From positions 1 through 20,141 of IMG/VR virus record IMGVR_UViG_3300044911_000941: a stretch of 20,141 bases of DNA, one strand, 5' to 3'. Each line of letters opens with the position of its first letter. The stretch's first letter is position 1. Shown here in pieces: positions 1 through 7,041 of the stretch. Source of the stretch: a virus. The notes under the pieces were generated by a model. That model ran no database searches. It was given only the letters and a program-made list of their open reading frames with translations, and was not told where the DNA came from. The position numbers and the translations under genes were made by a program.

Positions 1-1
1 G

Positions 2-700
2 CTCACTGAAGAGCAGCCCAAGACTCGGTGGCACAAGAGCACCACCAGCCTCACCAAGAACGACTCCAGCCCACAAACCGTGGTGAGCATGTTCTCCTAC
101 TTCAACTTCTCAGCCAGGAAGCGCATGCTCCCATCAGTCGTTGACTGGTCTGAATCGCTGGCGTTCAAGTCCCAACTCAAGCGCTGGGTGAGTCTTGGGA
201 TCACCACCGACCAGTTCACGAAGATGTGTGATCTCTTCTTCGCCACCTACAAGGGCACCACGCCGTGGAAGAGTTTCACGTCCACAGCAGTTCGTGACCG
301 TCTCATTAGTGAGACAGCACCGGCTGGTGAGTCGTTCACCGAGATGGAGCAGTGGCTGATGAACGACCTAGCCTACGATGATTACCTCCCGTGGACTAGC
401 CGTGAGAACTCAGAGTCAGCATCGCTGGTTCTCCGCTTCCCTGGCCTGCTTCACACGTACCCTGACGTGGTGCTTGATGTGGTGGAGAAGGCGTCAGGCT
501 CCGATGCCATCGGCCTGCTGGAAGACGTGATGTTGCTGACGGACAATGGTGTCCGTGGTGCTGAGCGAAAGGCAGCAGTTGCCCGCCTACAGCAGAGCGA
601 TGTGCGTGTACCAAAGTCAATGATGACGGTGTCGACTCTTCGGTCACCTGCTACCTCGTTGCTCGCTGCGATCACCTTGGCAAGGTCTGACAAGTCATGA
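2..700 (+). CDS. Unknown phage protein, 5' end outside the window
   Basis: The reading frame is open from base 2, so the gene very probably starts upstream; the GTG at 80 is only the first internal start codon and the 26 codons before it read as ordinary protein. About 232 residues are visible. I see no signal peptide, membrane helix or catalytic motif, and I do not recognise the family. The middle (around FFATYKGTTPWKSF) is rich in aromatic residues and the C-terminal half looks helical. Its stop overlaps the start of the DnaC-like gene by 4 bases (ATGA), so the two are translationally coupled. A replication-initiation or loader-partner role would suit the position, but nothing in the sequence proves it. 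Confidence 0.75.
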   Translation, partial: LTEEQPKTRWHKSTTSLTKNDSSPQTVVSMFSYFNFSARKRMLPSVVDWSESLAFKSQLKRWVSLGITTDQFTKMCDLFFATYKGTTPWKSFTSTAVRDRLISETAPAGESFTEMEQWLMNDLAYDDYLPWTSRENSESASLVLRFPGLLHTYPDVVLDVVEKASGSDAIGLLEDVMLLTDNGVRGAERKAAVARLQQSDVRVPKSMMTVSTLRSPATSLLAAITLARSDKS

Positions 701-1326
701 CCGTTGGAAAACCGCCCCTGGACTGGAAGAGCAGCAAGTGGTGGGCACACCGTTCGCCAGAAGAGCGAACAGCGTGGGCTAACATCCCGAAGAGGTACAC
801 CGCCCTGACCCTCTCTGAGTTGGAACTACCTGCCAACGTACTCAAGCAGTCGAACGAGTGGATCGAAGCGTACGTCTCAGGCGAGACATCCGGCCTCTTG
901 ATCACTGGCGGTGCCTCCAGTGGAAAGACCGCCCTAGCACAGGCGATTGGCAAGGAGATCATCAACAGAACACCATCGATGGTCTACTTCCTGTCATCTG
1001 ATCGCTACGTAGAGATGATCAAGGACTCGTTCGACGCAGACAATGGCGAACTACCAGAGATGTACGAGATGCCCTGGCTCATCAAGTATGTGCGCGACGT
1101 GTTCCACTTGCCGATCATCGATTCTCTTGGAAGAGAACGCCCCACCGACTTCTCACAGTACGAACTTGGTGCACTCCTTCGGAGAAGGTGGGAAGAGTGC
1201 CGGTGCACTCTGATTACCACCAGCCTGTCGCTCATTGACGTATCCGCTAGGTACGGAGACTCTGCTAGGGCAGTGCTGGAAGACATGAACCGCATTCAGA
1301 TCAAAGGAGACCGTGGTGGAAGGTAA
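697..1326 (+). CDS. DnaC-like helicase loader ATPase
   Basis: This 209-residue AAA+ protein resembles the DnaC/IstB family, whose members load the replicative helicase onto DNA. A Walker A motif GGASSGKT is at residues 71-78. A Walker B-like strand, LPIIDS, is at 138-143, and a TTSLS segment at 174-178 matches the family's sensor I region (usually TTN), followed by a helix with RYGD, as in DnaC. Walker B is unusual: the second acidic residue is Ser143 where DD or DE is normal, so hydrolysis may be slow or the protein may act mainly as an ATP-bound loader. The DnaB-like helicase is two genes downstream, supporting the role. The start overlaps the upstream stop by 4 bases. Confidence 0.85.
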   Translation: MTVGKPPLDWKSSKWWAHRSPEERTAWANIPKRYTALTLSELELPANVLKQSNEWIEAYVSGETSGLLITGGASSGKTALAQAIGKEIINRTPSMVYFLSSDRYVEMIKDSFDADNGELPEMYEMPWLIKYVRDVFHLPIIDSLGRERPTDFSQYELGALLRRRWEECRCTLITTSLSLIDVSARYGDSARAVLEDMNRIQIKGDRGGR

Positions 1327-1759
1327 CGACCTGGCAGCGTGGACGGACTACACCGAAGCAGTTGTGTTTGAGGGTGTTCTTGCAGCACCGCCAGACCGTA
1401 CGTTGCAGAAGTTCAAGTTCAAAGTGTCTCAGTCGACTGGTGACTGGGATCGCGCCCTTCGGTTGTGGCGACCGGGCGACCACGCTCTCAAGACGCTCAT
1501 CAGCAACGTCAACAGGATCGGCATCAGGACGTACGTCTACACGTTTCTTGATGAGGGTGCAGCAGAGGCTATTGAAAGGTGGCTTGCCAGAAAAGGCGTA
1601 GGTGTGTCGTGTACGTACTACTCGTCGGTAGAGGCTCTTCGTGATGATCTCCGCTACAACCGTGAGGTCTACAAGGTGTACGTTCCAACGTACGACATGG
1701 TGAGGGAGATAGGCCCACGTGCAACGGCAGTATCTCCAGATAGTACATGGAGTAACTGA
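1313..1759 (+). CDS. Unknown protein with weak HAD-like pattern
   Basis: This 148-residue ORF starts at GTG 1313, inside the end of the loader gene, with a strong ribosome binding site (AAAGGAGA, 1303-1310). It ends in a TGATG junction with the helicase gene. The N-terminal strand VVFEGVLAAP, the later RTYVYTF strand, and a C-terminal IG.RATAVSPDSTW segment lie in the order expected of a small haloacid-dehalogenase fold (motif I, motif II, final strand). The catalytic aspartates of motif I are missing, so a phosphatase activity is unlikely. This resemblance is by eye and weak. The position between loader and helicase suggests a replication accessory role. Confidence 0.75.
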   Translation: MVEGNDLAAWTDYTEAVVFEGVLAAPPDRTLQKFKFKVSQSTGDWDRALRLWRPGDHALKTLISNVNRIGIRTYVYTFLDEGAAEAIERWLARKGVGVSCTYYSSVEALRDDLRYNREVYKVYVPTYDMVREIGPRATAVSPDSTWSN

Positions 1760-2997
1760 TGGCTTCACCTGAGTATCTGCTCATAGTAAAGTGCGTTGCT
1801 GAGGGGGACATGCACACGCCGCTGAAGAGCGGCATCAAGCCCGAGCACTTCTCTGGAGAATGGGCAGAGATCTGGGGGTGGATGGTTGAGTACCACCAAA
1901 AGCACTCGCAGTGTCCGTCCATTCGATCACTCCAGAACCAGTGGGGAGATCTAGACACAAACGAGGACACGACGAACGAGTCGTTCTCTGGCCTCGTTGA
2001 CGAGGTTCACGACGCATACACACGTCGAAAGTTGTTGGAGACAATCTCCGACACAATGCCGTCTCTTAACGGGGGAAGAACGGCAGAAGCGCTGAACACG
2101 CTGAGTTCGGGCGTACAGCAGGCAGCGGTGAGTGTCGCAAAGATTCGTGATGTTGACATCATCCAGACCTGGGAAGAGCGCATCCAGAAGTACGAGACGA
2201 TGCGGAACACTCCCAACAGTCTTCGTGGTATTCCGACAGGGTTCCCTGGTCTTGACAAGATCACGAATGGTCTTCGACCACAGCAGTTCATCGTCGTAGC
2301 AGGTGAGCCGAAGCGAGGAAAGTCATGGCTCGCTCTCATCATGGCAGACGAGGCACACCGCTACGGAAAGCGCCCGATGTTCATCTCGTTTGAAATGAGC
2401 ATTGAGGAGCAGGAGGCGCGATACGACGCAATCGTGTCAAAGGTTCCGTACGGGAACGTGCTGAGCGGCAACCTTACGTCTAGAGAACTGGACACGATCA
2501 GGGCGGCATTGAAGTTACGGAAGAACATGCACCCGTTCATCATGAGCGAGGACACGTCAAGCCTGACAACTGTCAGCGCTGTTTCGGCCAAGATCAAGGA
2601 GTACCAGCCCGATGTGTTGTTCATCGATGGTGTGTATCTCATGGACGACGAGAACGGGGAGCGCAAGGGTTCGCCGCAGGCTCTGACCAACATCACTCGT
2701 TCACTGAAGCGGTTGGCACAGCAGTACGACATTCCAGTTGTGGCAACCACACAGGTGTTGTCGTGGAAGTTGAACAACAAGACATCCCGAGCAGTGTCCG
2801 CTGATGCCATTGGCTACACGTCATCCTTCGCCCAGGACTCAGACCTTCTCTTGGGTATTGAGCGCAACCCAGACATCGACAACCGTGCAATCATCCGAGT
2901 AGTGCACGCCAGGTCATCAACTACTGGAATTGTTAACATTTGTTGGAACTGGACGACAATGGAGTTCGACGAGGTGTATGGTGACGATGACGAATAA
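1759..2997 (+). CDS. DnaB-like replicative DNA helicase
   Basis: This 412-residue protein has the DnaB layout: a helical N-terminal domain (roughly 1-130), a linker, then a RecA-like motor domain. Walker A (GEPKRGKS) is at 182-189, the catalytic glutamate follows in FISFEMS (Glu212), Walker B is DVLFIDG at 285-291, the sensor-like VVATTQVL lies at 327-334, and FAQDSD at 357-362 matches the conserved C-terminal motif. HARSS at 383-387 is a likely arginine-finger region. The family unwinds duplex DNA at the fork as a hexamer. The length is slightly under the bacterial norm of about 450. The start codon overlaps the previous stop (TGATG), and the DnaC-like loader is nearby. Confidence 0.95.
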   Translation: MASPEYLLIVKCVAEGDMHTPLKSGIKPEHFSGEWAEIWGWMVEYHQKHSQCPSIRSLQNQWGDLDTNEDTTNESFSGLVDEVHDAYTRRKLLETISDTMPSLNGGRTAEALNTLSSGVQQAAVSVAKIRDVDIIQTWEERIQKYETMRNTPNSLRGIPTGFPGLDKITNGLRPQQFIVVAGEPKRGKSWLALIMADEAHRYGKRPMFISFEMSIEEQEARYDAIVSKVPYGNVLSGNLTSRELDTIRAALKLRKNMHPFIMSEDTSSLTTVSAVSAKIKEYQPDVLFIDGVYLMDDENGERKGSPQALTNITRSLKRLAQQYDIPVVATTQVLSWKLNNKTSRAVSADAIGYTSSFAQDSDLLLGIERNPDIDNRAIIRVVHARSSTTGIVNICWNWTTMEFDEVYGDDDE

Positions 2998-3006
2998 GGA
3001 GAACCA

Positions 3007-3309
3007 ATGAGCGAGCAAGACATCGTGGAACGGCTACGGGCTGAAGTTGTCCCATGCCCCGGCAGGGGATTGGACGGGCACGGTATGCGGCACTGCGCCG
3101 AGTGTTGTTTCGGCAGTGGCATCGAAGCAACCAGCGAAGCCGATCTTCGGATCATGCTGCTTGCCCGAGATGCCGCCGACCAGATCGAACGGTTGCGAGC
3201 CGCAGGCGATGCGCTGGTGCAACTGATCTACCTGAATCCGAACACCCCTTCTCAAGAAGACTGGGATGCGGCTGTCGCCGCATGGCGGGAGGCCAGTCGT
3301 GAGCGGTGA
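3007..3309 (+). CDS. Small DIVERLR-family protein A
   Basis: This 100-residue protein opens with MSEQDIVERLRAE, has a cysteine-rich stretch (one Cys at 18, then HCAECC at 30-35), a predicted amphipathic helix AADQIERLRAAGDAL, and ends AWREASRER. The start is fixed by AAGGAGAA at 2997-3003, just after the helicase stop. The cysteine and histidine residues could bind a metal. The role of DIVERLR-type proteins is unknown to me; the helix suggests oligomers or binding to another protein. It is the first member of the array, and its last codons carry the ribosome binding site and start of the next gene. Confidence 0.8.
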   Translation: MSEQDIVERLRAEVVPCPGRGLDGHGMRHCAECCFGSGIEATSEADLRIMLLARDAADQIERLRAAGDALVQLIYLNPNTPSQEDWDAAVAAWREASRER

Positions 3310-3754
3310 CATCGTGGAGCGGCTACGGAACTGGGACGATGGCCGTGTCAGCACCCACTATGAGGGCTGCTGGGATTCCCACCCCGTTTGCGCCATCCTG
3401 CTTGCCGCTGACGCCATTGAAGCCCGTGATGCCGAGATCGAACGGCTGCGGAAGCGACTGCAAGCGTGTCAGTCGATCGACGCCTTGCCGCTGACCGACG
3501 ACTGCATCACGCAGAACGAGCGAATGCTCTTCACTGAGAACGAGCGGCTGCGGGCTGAGCGTGACGACCTGCACGTTCTTCTCAGAGGCAGAACGGCTGA
3601 ACTGCAAGCCGAGATCGGAGGGCTGCGAGGTAATCAGCGTGCGGTTGTTGCTCTTGCTCGCACAGTTCTAGGCAAGAGCGAGCATCCAGTTGAACGGTCG
3701 CCGTGGATCGACGTAATCCACATGATGGACGAGGAGGTCCGCTGTGAGCGGTGA
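3299..3754 (+). CDS. DIVERLR-family coiled-coil protein B
   Basis: This is the longest member of the array at 151 residues: MSGDIVERLRNW, then AADAIEARDAEIERLRKRL, and further helical segments (ENERLRAERDDLHVLL, TAELQAEIGGLR) that should form a long coiled coil. I chose GTG 3299 rather than an upstream ATG (3266) because it restores the shared MSxDIVERLR start and sits 8 bases after GGGAGG. It overlaps the previous gene by 11 bases. It ends DEEVRCER, where GAGGAGG supplies the next ribosome binding site. The function is unknown. Confidence 0.8.
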   Translation: MSGDIVERLRNWDDGRVSTHYEGCWDSHPVCAILLAADAIEARDAEIERLRKRLQACQSIDALPLTDDCITQNERMLFTENERLRAERDDLHVLLRGRTAELQAEIGGLRGNQRAVVALARTVLGKSEHPVERSPWIDVIHMMDEEVRCER

Positions 3755-4019
3755 AATGACCGAGTTGCCGGAAGTCGCACTATGGCGAGTGACATGGTGG
3801 GAGCCACCCGACCCAACTACGACCCGTCCTCGGAAAACGACCACCGTTTCGCCATACTGGCTAGGCGGCACTAACCACACAGCCGAAGTGGTCGCATCCA
3901 CGATGGAGGTTGCCATTGCAGCCGTCCGTGCCGATAACCCCACCGCCGTCTTTGCCAATGTCACGAAGGCAAGCAAGACAGGCCTGTTCTACGTTGCGCA
4001 GGAGGACCGCCATGAGTAG
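3744..4019 (+). CDS. Unknown small protein embedded in the module array
   Basis: This 91-residue protein begins MSGEMTE at GTG 3744 and overlaps protein B by 11 bases. Unlike its neighbours it has no ERLR coiled coil: it has a Trp-rich segment (WRVTWWEPPD) and a helix (STMEVAIAAVRADNP) and looks like a small alpha/beta domain. Its end, QEDRHE, is still in the same phase as the other module ends, because GAGGAC supplies the ribosome binding site for the next gene. This suggests that unrelated cargo can occupy a slot in the array. The family is not recognised. Confidence 0.75.
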   Translation: MSGEMTELPEVALWRVTWWEPPDPTTTRPRKTTTVSPYWLGGTNHTAEVVASTMEVAIAAVRADNPTAVFANVTKASKTGLFYVAQEDRHE

Positions 4020-4257
4020 TGACATTGTGGAGCGGCTGCGTACCGAAGCCAATGAATGGTGGGAGTGCTGTAACAACATCCATTTGCCCCTCATCGCTGC
4101 CGCCGACACCATCGAAGCCCGTGACGAAGAAATCGAACGGCTGCGTGCCGAACTGGAACTACATCGGGCTGGCACTCAGGAGGTAATCAGAGAAGAAATC
4201 AGATTGGCTACACAACGTGTCGTCGCAGCACACAGGGAGGCCCGTCGTGAGCGATGA
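4012..4257 (+). CDS. Small DIVERLR-family protein D
   Basis: The 81-residue product starts MSSDIVERLRTEANEWW, continues with AADTIEARDEEIERLRAELELHR and ends AAHREARRER. The stretch TIEARDEEIERLR closely matches AIEARDAEIERLR in protein B, so these two are likely recent duplicates. The start is ATG 4012, which overlaps the preceding stop by 8 bases behind AGGAGG. It is nearly all helix with no enzyme motif. The function is unknown. Confidence 0.8.
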   Translation: MSSDIVERLRTEANEWWECCNNIHLPLIAAADTIEARDEEIERLRAELELHRAGTQEVIREEIRLATQRVVAAHREARRER

Positions 4258-4486
4258 CATTTGCGATTGGCTTGCCGAAGAGGAAGCCGCTGCCGAGCAG
4301 TGGGGCGGCTTGGGCGGTGCCCAGTTCTATCGGGAACGGTTCGCCGCCGCCCGTGCCGAGATCGAACGGCTGCGTGCCGCAGGCGATGCGCTGGCCGACT
4401 CAGTTGACCTGACCCAATTCCACCTGACCCAGTTCGTCCTGGCCGCAGAAGCATGGCGGGAGGCCCGTCGTGAGCGGCAGGGATAG
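4247..4486 (+). CDS. Small EIERLRAAGDAL-type protein E
   Basis: This 79-residue protein starts MSDDICDWLAEEEAAAEQW, a diverged form of the DIVERLR start, then has AAARAEIERLRAAGDALADS and ends AEAWREARRERQG. EIERLRAAGDAL also occurs in protein A (as QIERLRAAGDAL) and nearly in the 7503 protein, linking both arrays. GTG 4247 is preferred because it lies 8 bases after GGGAGG and overlaps the previous gene by 11 bases. The reading frame runs three codons past the usual end before stopping, next to the primase gene. Confidence 0.8.
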   Translation: MSDDICDWLAEEEAAAEQWGGLGGAQFYRERFAAARAEIERLRAAGDALADSVDLTQFHLTQFVLAAEAWREARRERQG

Positions 4487-4490
4487 GTAA
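4470..4490 (+). other. Orphan module start (six-codon ORF) after protein E
   Basis: The end of protein E carries the full junction, CGGGAGG then GTGAGCGGC, but the GTG at 4470 opens only a six-codon frame ending TAA at 4488-4490. The primase start follows 4 bases later. This looks like the remains of a deleted module, or a coupling device that hands ribosomes to the primase gene, since GGGAGG is too far from ATG 4495 to serve it directly. Confidence 0.5.
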
Positions 4491-4494
4491 CCGC

Positions 4495-5403
4495 ATGTCC
4501 TTAGCACAAGTACTCAGTGACATCGGTGTAGATGTCAAGCGAGAAGACTCAAAGGAAATCACTGGCAAGTGCCCCGTTCATCTTCGTCGGACAGGGCGAG
4601 AAGACGGCCACCCGTCATGGAGTATGAACGCATCCACTGGTCTTTGGATCTGTTTCTCCTGCGGAGCACGTGGGACGCTGCCCATGCTTGTACAGGAGTT
4701 GACCGGGTCAGCAGATACCATGACGTTAGTACACAACGTCATCATAGAAGCAGGCATCAAGACAGCCGCAATAGGCAAAGGTGTCAAGACCAGTGTCCAA
4801 CTCACTAACGATGACCTGATCAAGTTTGGGCAATTTTCTTCCGTGCCTAAGAAGAAAGCGAAGCGTCGCAGCCTTGAACAAGACCTACTTGAAGAGTACA
4901 GCATTAGGTGGGATGACGACGACCATGCGTTCATCATCCCCATTGTCTCTCTCACAGGAGAGATGATGGGCTGGCAGTGCAAGGGAAACGGTTGGGTGAA
5001 GAACTATCCAGAAGGAGTAATCAAGTCAGACACTCTGTTTGGTGTGCACCACCTTGGCGTATCAGCATCGCCAAAGGCCGTGCTTGTAGAGTCACCGCTT
5101 GACGTAGTGCGGTGGGCAGCGGTATGGGACTTCCCTCGCGCAGTAGCGTCGTTTGGGTCGTACGTATCTGATAAACAGATTCGCCTACTGTCTAGGGCGG
5201 TAGACGGATTGGTCGTAGCGATGGACAACGATCCGGCTGGAGTGAGTTCCACCTCACGTCTCTTCCGAGTACTTCCTAACTTCCGTAGCGGCGTTGCGTA
5301 CCTGAAGTATCCAAAGGGAGTAAAAGACGTAGGCGACATGAGCGACGATCAGATCGTTGCTGCACTGGAGTCATCCGCTGCACTTCCTCCTTGGAAGTGC
5401 TAG
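4495..5403 (+). CDS. DnaG-like DNA primase (zinc finger plus TOPRIM)
   Basis: This 302-residue protein has the two parts of a DnaG-type primase in a compact form. A zinc-binding site is formed by Cys26, His29, Cys53 and Cys56 (CPVH ... CFSC). The TOPRIM core has the glutamate strand VLVESPLDVV (Glu199), a SFGS turn, and the metal-binding strand VAMDNDPAG (Asp244, Asp246). KDVGDMSDD at 277-285 near the end is also typical of phage primases. It is much shorter than cellular DnaG (about 580-600) and lacks a helicase-binding C-terminal domain. It should make RNA primers at the fork. The start is ATG 4495; no strong ribosome binding site is seen just upstream. Confidence 0.93.
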   Translation: MSLAQVLSDIGVDVKREDSKEITGKCPVHLRRTGREDGHPSWSMNASTGLWICFSCGARGTLPMLVQELTGSADTMTLVHNVIIEAGIKTAAIGKGVKTSVQLTNDDLIKFGQFSSVPKKKAKRRSLEQDLLEEYSIRWDDDDHAFIIPIVSLTGEMMGWQCKGNGWVKNYPEGVIKSDTLFGVHHLGVSASPKAVLVESPLDVVRWAAVWDFPRAVASFGSYVSDKQIRLLSRAVDGLVVAMDNDPAGVSSTSRLFRVLPNFRSGVAYLKYPKGVKDVGDMSDDQIVAALESSAALPPWKC

Positions 5404-5408
5404 AACTG

Positions 5409-5439
5409 TTGACTATTCGTGCCTGAATGCTAGTAGCAT
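5409..5439 (+). promoter_or_regulatory. Putative promoter giving a leaderless helicase transcript
   Basis: TTGACT at 5409-5414 is a good -35. TAGCAT at 5434-5439 fits the TANNNT pattern of actinobacterial -10 boxes, though the 19-base spacer is long. Transcription would start about 7 bases on, at or next to ATG 5448, giving a leaderless message. Neither ATG 5427 nor ATG 5448 has a ribosome binding site, which supports this reading. Confidence 0.35.
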
Positions 5440-5447
5440 CTATTGCT

Positions 5448-6989
5448 ATGGCGTTTATTGGTACACCATACCCGTATCAACAGGAAGCGATTGACCGCAT
5501 GGTCGATCAAGGGAAGATGCTTCTTGGTGTATGCATGGGCGGCGGGAAAACGCTAATGACGATTGCTGCCATTGAGCGTCTGTACGATGAGGGTGAAATC
5601 CGCCGAGCACTTGTTGTCGTTCCTGCGTCCCTCAAGTACCAGTGGCTGAGTGAGATCAAGAAGTTCACCGACTCACGGGCAGTTGTGATCGATGGGTCAG
5701 CCGAACAGCGTAAAGCGCTTTGGAGGGCCAGTACCTCTGTTAAGTACGTGATCATTAACCCCGAGTCATTGATCAACGACTTACCGCAGTTGGTAAGCCA
5801 CAAGTTTGACCTCATCGCTGTTGACGAGGCAACTATGCTGAAGACCCGTTCTTCTAAGCGCTCTCGCATGCTTAAGAAGATAGGTAACTCAATCTTCTAT
5901 AGGTTTGCGCTCACAGGGCAGCCGATTGAGAATCGCCCAGAAGAACTCTTCAGCATCATGGAGTTTGTCGACAAGGAAGTTCTCGGGGACTTTAGAAAGT
6001 TCGACAACACGTTCATCGTACGTAACAACTTCGGTCGTCCTGTTCGATACAGGAACCTTGATCGTCTGACTGATGCGCTGGTCGATAGATTGATTCGTAA
6101 AACCAGAGCAGACATTGCTGACCAGTTGCCGCAAGTGATCCATCAGACGATTGCCGTTCCGTTTGACGATGCTGGTGGTCGCCTGTATAGGCACATCGCT
6201 AACGATCTAATCAGCCAGATTCAGGACGCAACAGCAAAGCACGGCAAGGGTTTCAGTCTGTGGAGCCATTACAACGGTGAGGGTGATGAGGCGCAGGGGC
6301 AGATCATGTCTCGTCTCACGGTGCTTCGTATGCTGTGCGACAATCCACAACTCGTGAAGGACAGTGCTAACGAGTTCGCTGACAGCAGTACAAAGGCAGG
6401 TAGTCAGTACGCAGCAAACATCGCTGCTGCTGGCCTGCTTTCCAACGTAGATAAGACTCCCAAACTCAACGCAGTTCTGGAGTACATCGAACAGGTGTTG
6501 TCGGAAGACCCAGCGAACAAGGTCGTGCTGTTCTCGTTCTTCAAGAACAACCTACGCCTTCTACAGAGGAACACTTCTCACCTCACGAACAGCGTGCTGT
6601 TCATGGGCGGCATGACCAACGTAGAAAGAGAAGCGGCCAAGGAAAAGTTCCGCAACGACCCAGGAACCCGTCTCTTCTTATCGTCAGACGCAGGCGGATA
6701 CGGCGTAGACCTACCTATGGCCAACGTGCTTATATCGTACGACCTACCGTGGTCGTCTGGAAAACTAGAGCAGCGAGAAGCGCGCATCATCCGTTTGTCG
6801 TCTGAGTTCCCCCACGTCACCATTGCTACGTTCGTCATGCGTGGTTCGATTGAGGAGCGGCAGTACGAGATGCTCCAGCACAAGCGCATGGTCAATGAGG
6901 CGTTCGTGGACGGCAAGCACCATGAGCAGGGTGTTCTTGAGGTAGACGTGTCCACTCTGACAAACTTTCTAAAATCTACCGAACTGTAG
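5448..6989 (+). CDS. SNF2/DEAD-like superfamily 2 helicase
   Basis: This protein of 513 residues from ATG 5448 is an SNF2-type ATPase that moves along or remodels DNA. The Q-like PYPYQQEAIDRM start, Walker A (MGGGKT, 30-35), LVVVPASLKYQW (motif Ia), VDEAT (Walker B, 125-129, a DEAH variant), LTGQPIEN (motif III, 155-162), DAGGYGVDLPMANVLISYDLPW (motif V, starting at 414) and EQREARIIR (motif VI, 441-449) occur in the correct order. Motif VI lacks the usual R.GQ ending. I prefer ATG 5448 to ATG 5427 because the family alignment starts there and a -10 box ends 8 bases before it; neither has a ribosome binding site. In related phages such helicases sit in replication or recombination operons. 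Confidence 0.92.
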   Translation: MAFIGTPYPYQQEAIDRMVDQGKMLLGVCMGGGKTLMTIAAIERLYDEGEIRRALVVVPASLKYQWLSEIKKFTDSRAVVIDGSAEQRKALWRASTSVKYVIINPESLINDLPQLVSHKFDLIAVDEATMLKTRSSKRSRMLKKIGNSIFYRFALTGQPIENRPEELFSIMEFVDKEVLGDFRKFDNTFIVRNNFGRPVRYRNLDRLTDALVDRLIRKTRADIADQLPQVIHQTIAVPFDDAGGRLYRHIANDLISQIQDATAKHGKGFSLWSHYNGEGDEAQGQIMSRLTVLRMLCDNPQLVKDSANEFADSSTKAGSQYAANIAAAGLLSNVDKTPKLNAVLEYIEQVLSEDPANKVVLFSFFKNNLRLLQRNTSHLTNSVLFMGGMTNVEREAAKEKFRNDPGTRLFLSSDAGGYGVDLPMANVLISYDLPWSSGKLEQREARIIRLSSEFPHVTIATFVMRGSIEERQYEMLQHKRMVNEAFVDGKHHEQGVLEVDVSTLTNFLKSTEL

Positions 6990-7017
6990 TTGCTACCGTA
7001 CTTCGCCACGCTATGCT
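6990..7017 (+). promoter_or_regulatory. Putative sigma70-type promoter
   Basis: TTGCTA at 6990-6995 and TATGCT at 7012-7017 are separated by 16 bases, directly after the helicase stop. It would drive the unknown gene at 7042 and the second small-ORF array. The same TATGCT hexamer appears in the promoter at 17125. Confidence 0.5.
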
Positions 7018-7018
7018 G

Positions 7019-7041
7019 GTGCTCCTAGCACAAGGAGGAGC
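7019..7041 (+). promoter_or_regulatory. Competing hairpins over the ribosome binding site
   Basis: GCTCCT (7021-7026) can pair with AGGAGC (7036-7041), hiding the AAGGAGGAG ribosome binding site in front of ATG 7042. A rival small stem, GTGCT with AGCAC (7019-7031), would free it. A transcript from the local promoter would start around 7024 and lose most of the left arm, so only read-through messages from the helicase gene would form the blocking stem. Confidence 0.3.

Larger units (their letters stand above)
3007..4490 (+). repeat. First tandem array of small coupled ORFs (DIVERLR/EARRE modules)
   Basis: Five small ORFs (3007, 3299, 3744, 4012, 4247) follow each other with 8-11 base overlaps, and a sixth start without a gene lies at 4470. 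Each junction has GGAGG about 6-8 bases before a GTGAGC or ATGAGT start, and the start always begins at the second base of a codon of the upstream ORF. Four of the five ORFs share MSxDI(V/C)(E/D)(R/W)L starts and EIERLR-type coiled coils. The array favours GCC, CTG and CGG codons more than its neighbours do. Related modules recur at 7503-8476. Confidence 0.85.

Noticed and set aside
396-647. Minus-strand ORFs throughout the window (for example 396-647, 9497-10297, 10908-11387)
   Set aside because: They lie opposite strong + strand genes, have no matching ribosome binding sites or recognised motifs, and would break the uniform gene direction.
1362-1601. ORF 1362-1601 in another frame of the 1313 gene
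   Set aside because: It overlaps a better-supported ORF with a strong ribosome binding site and has an Arg/Ser-rich shadow-like composition.
3266-3298. Upstream ATG 3266 as the start of the 3299 protein
   Set aside because: It adds 11 residues inside the previous gene, while GTG 3299 has a well-placed GGGAGG and gives the shared MSxDIVERLR start.
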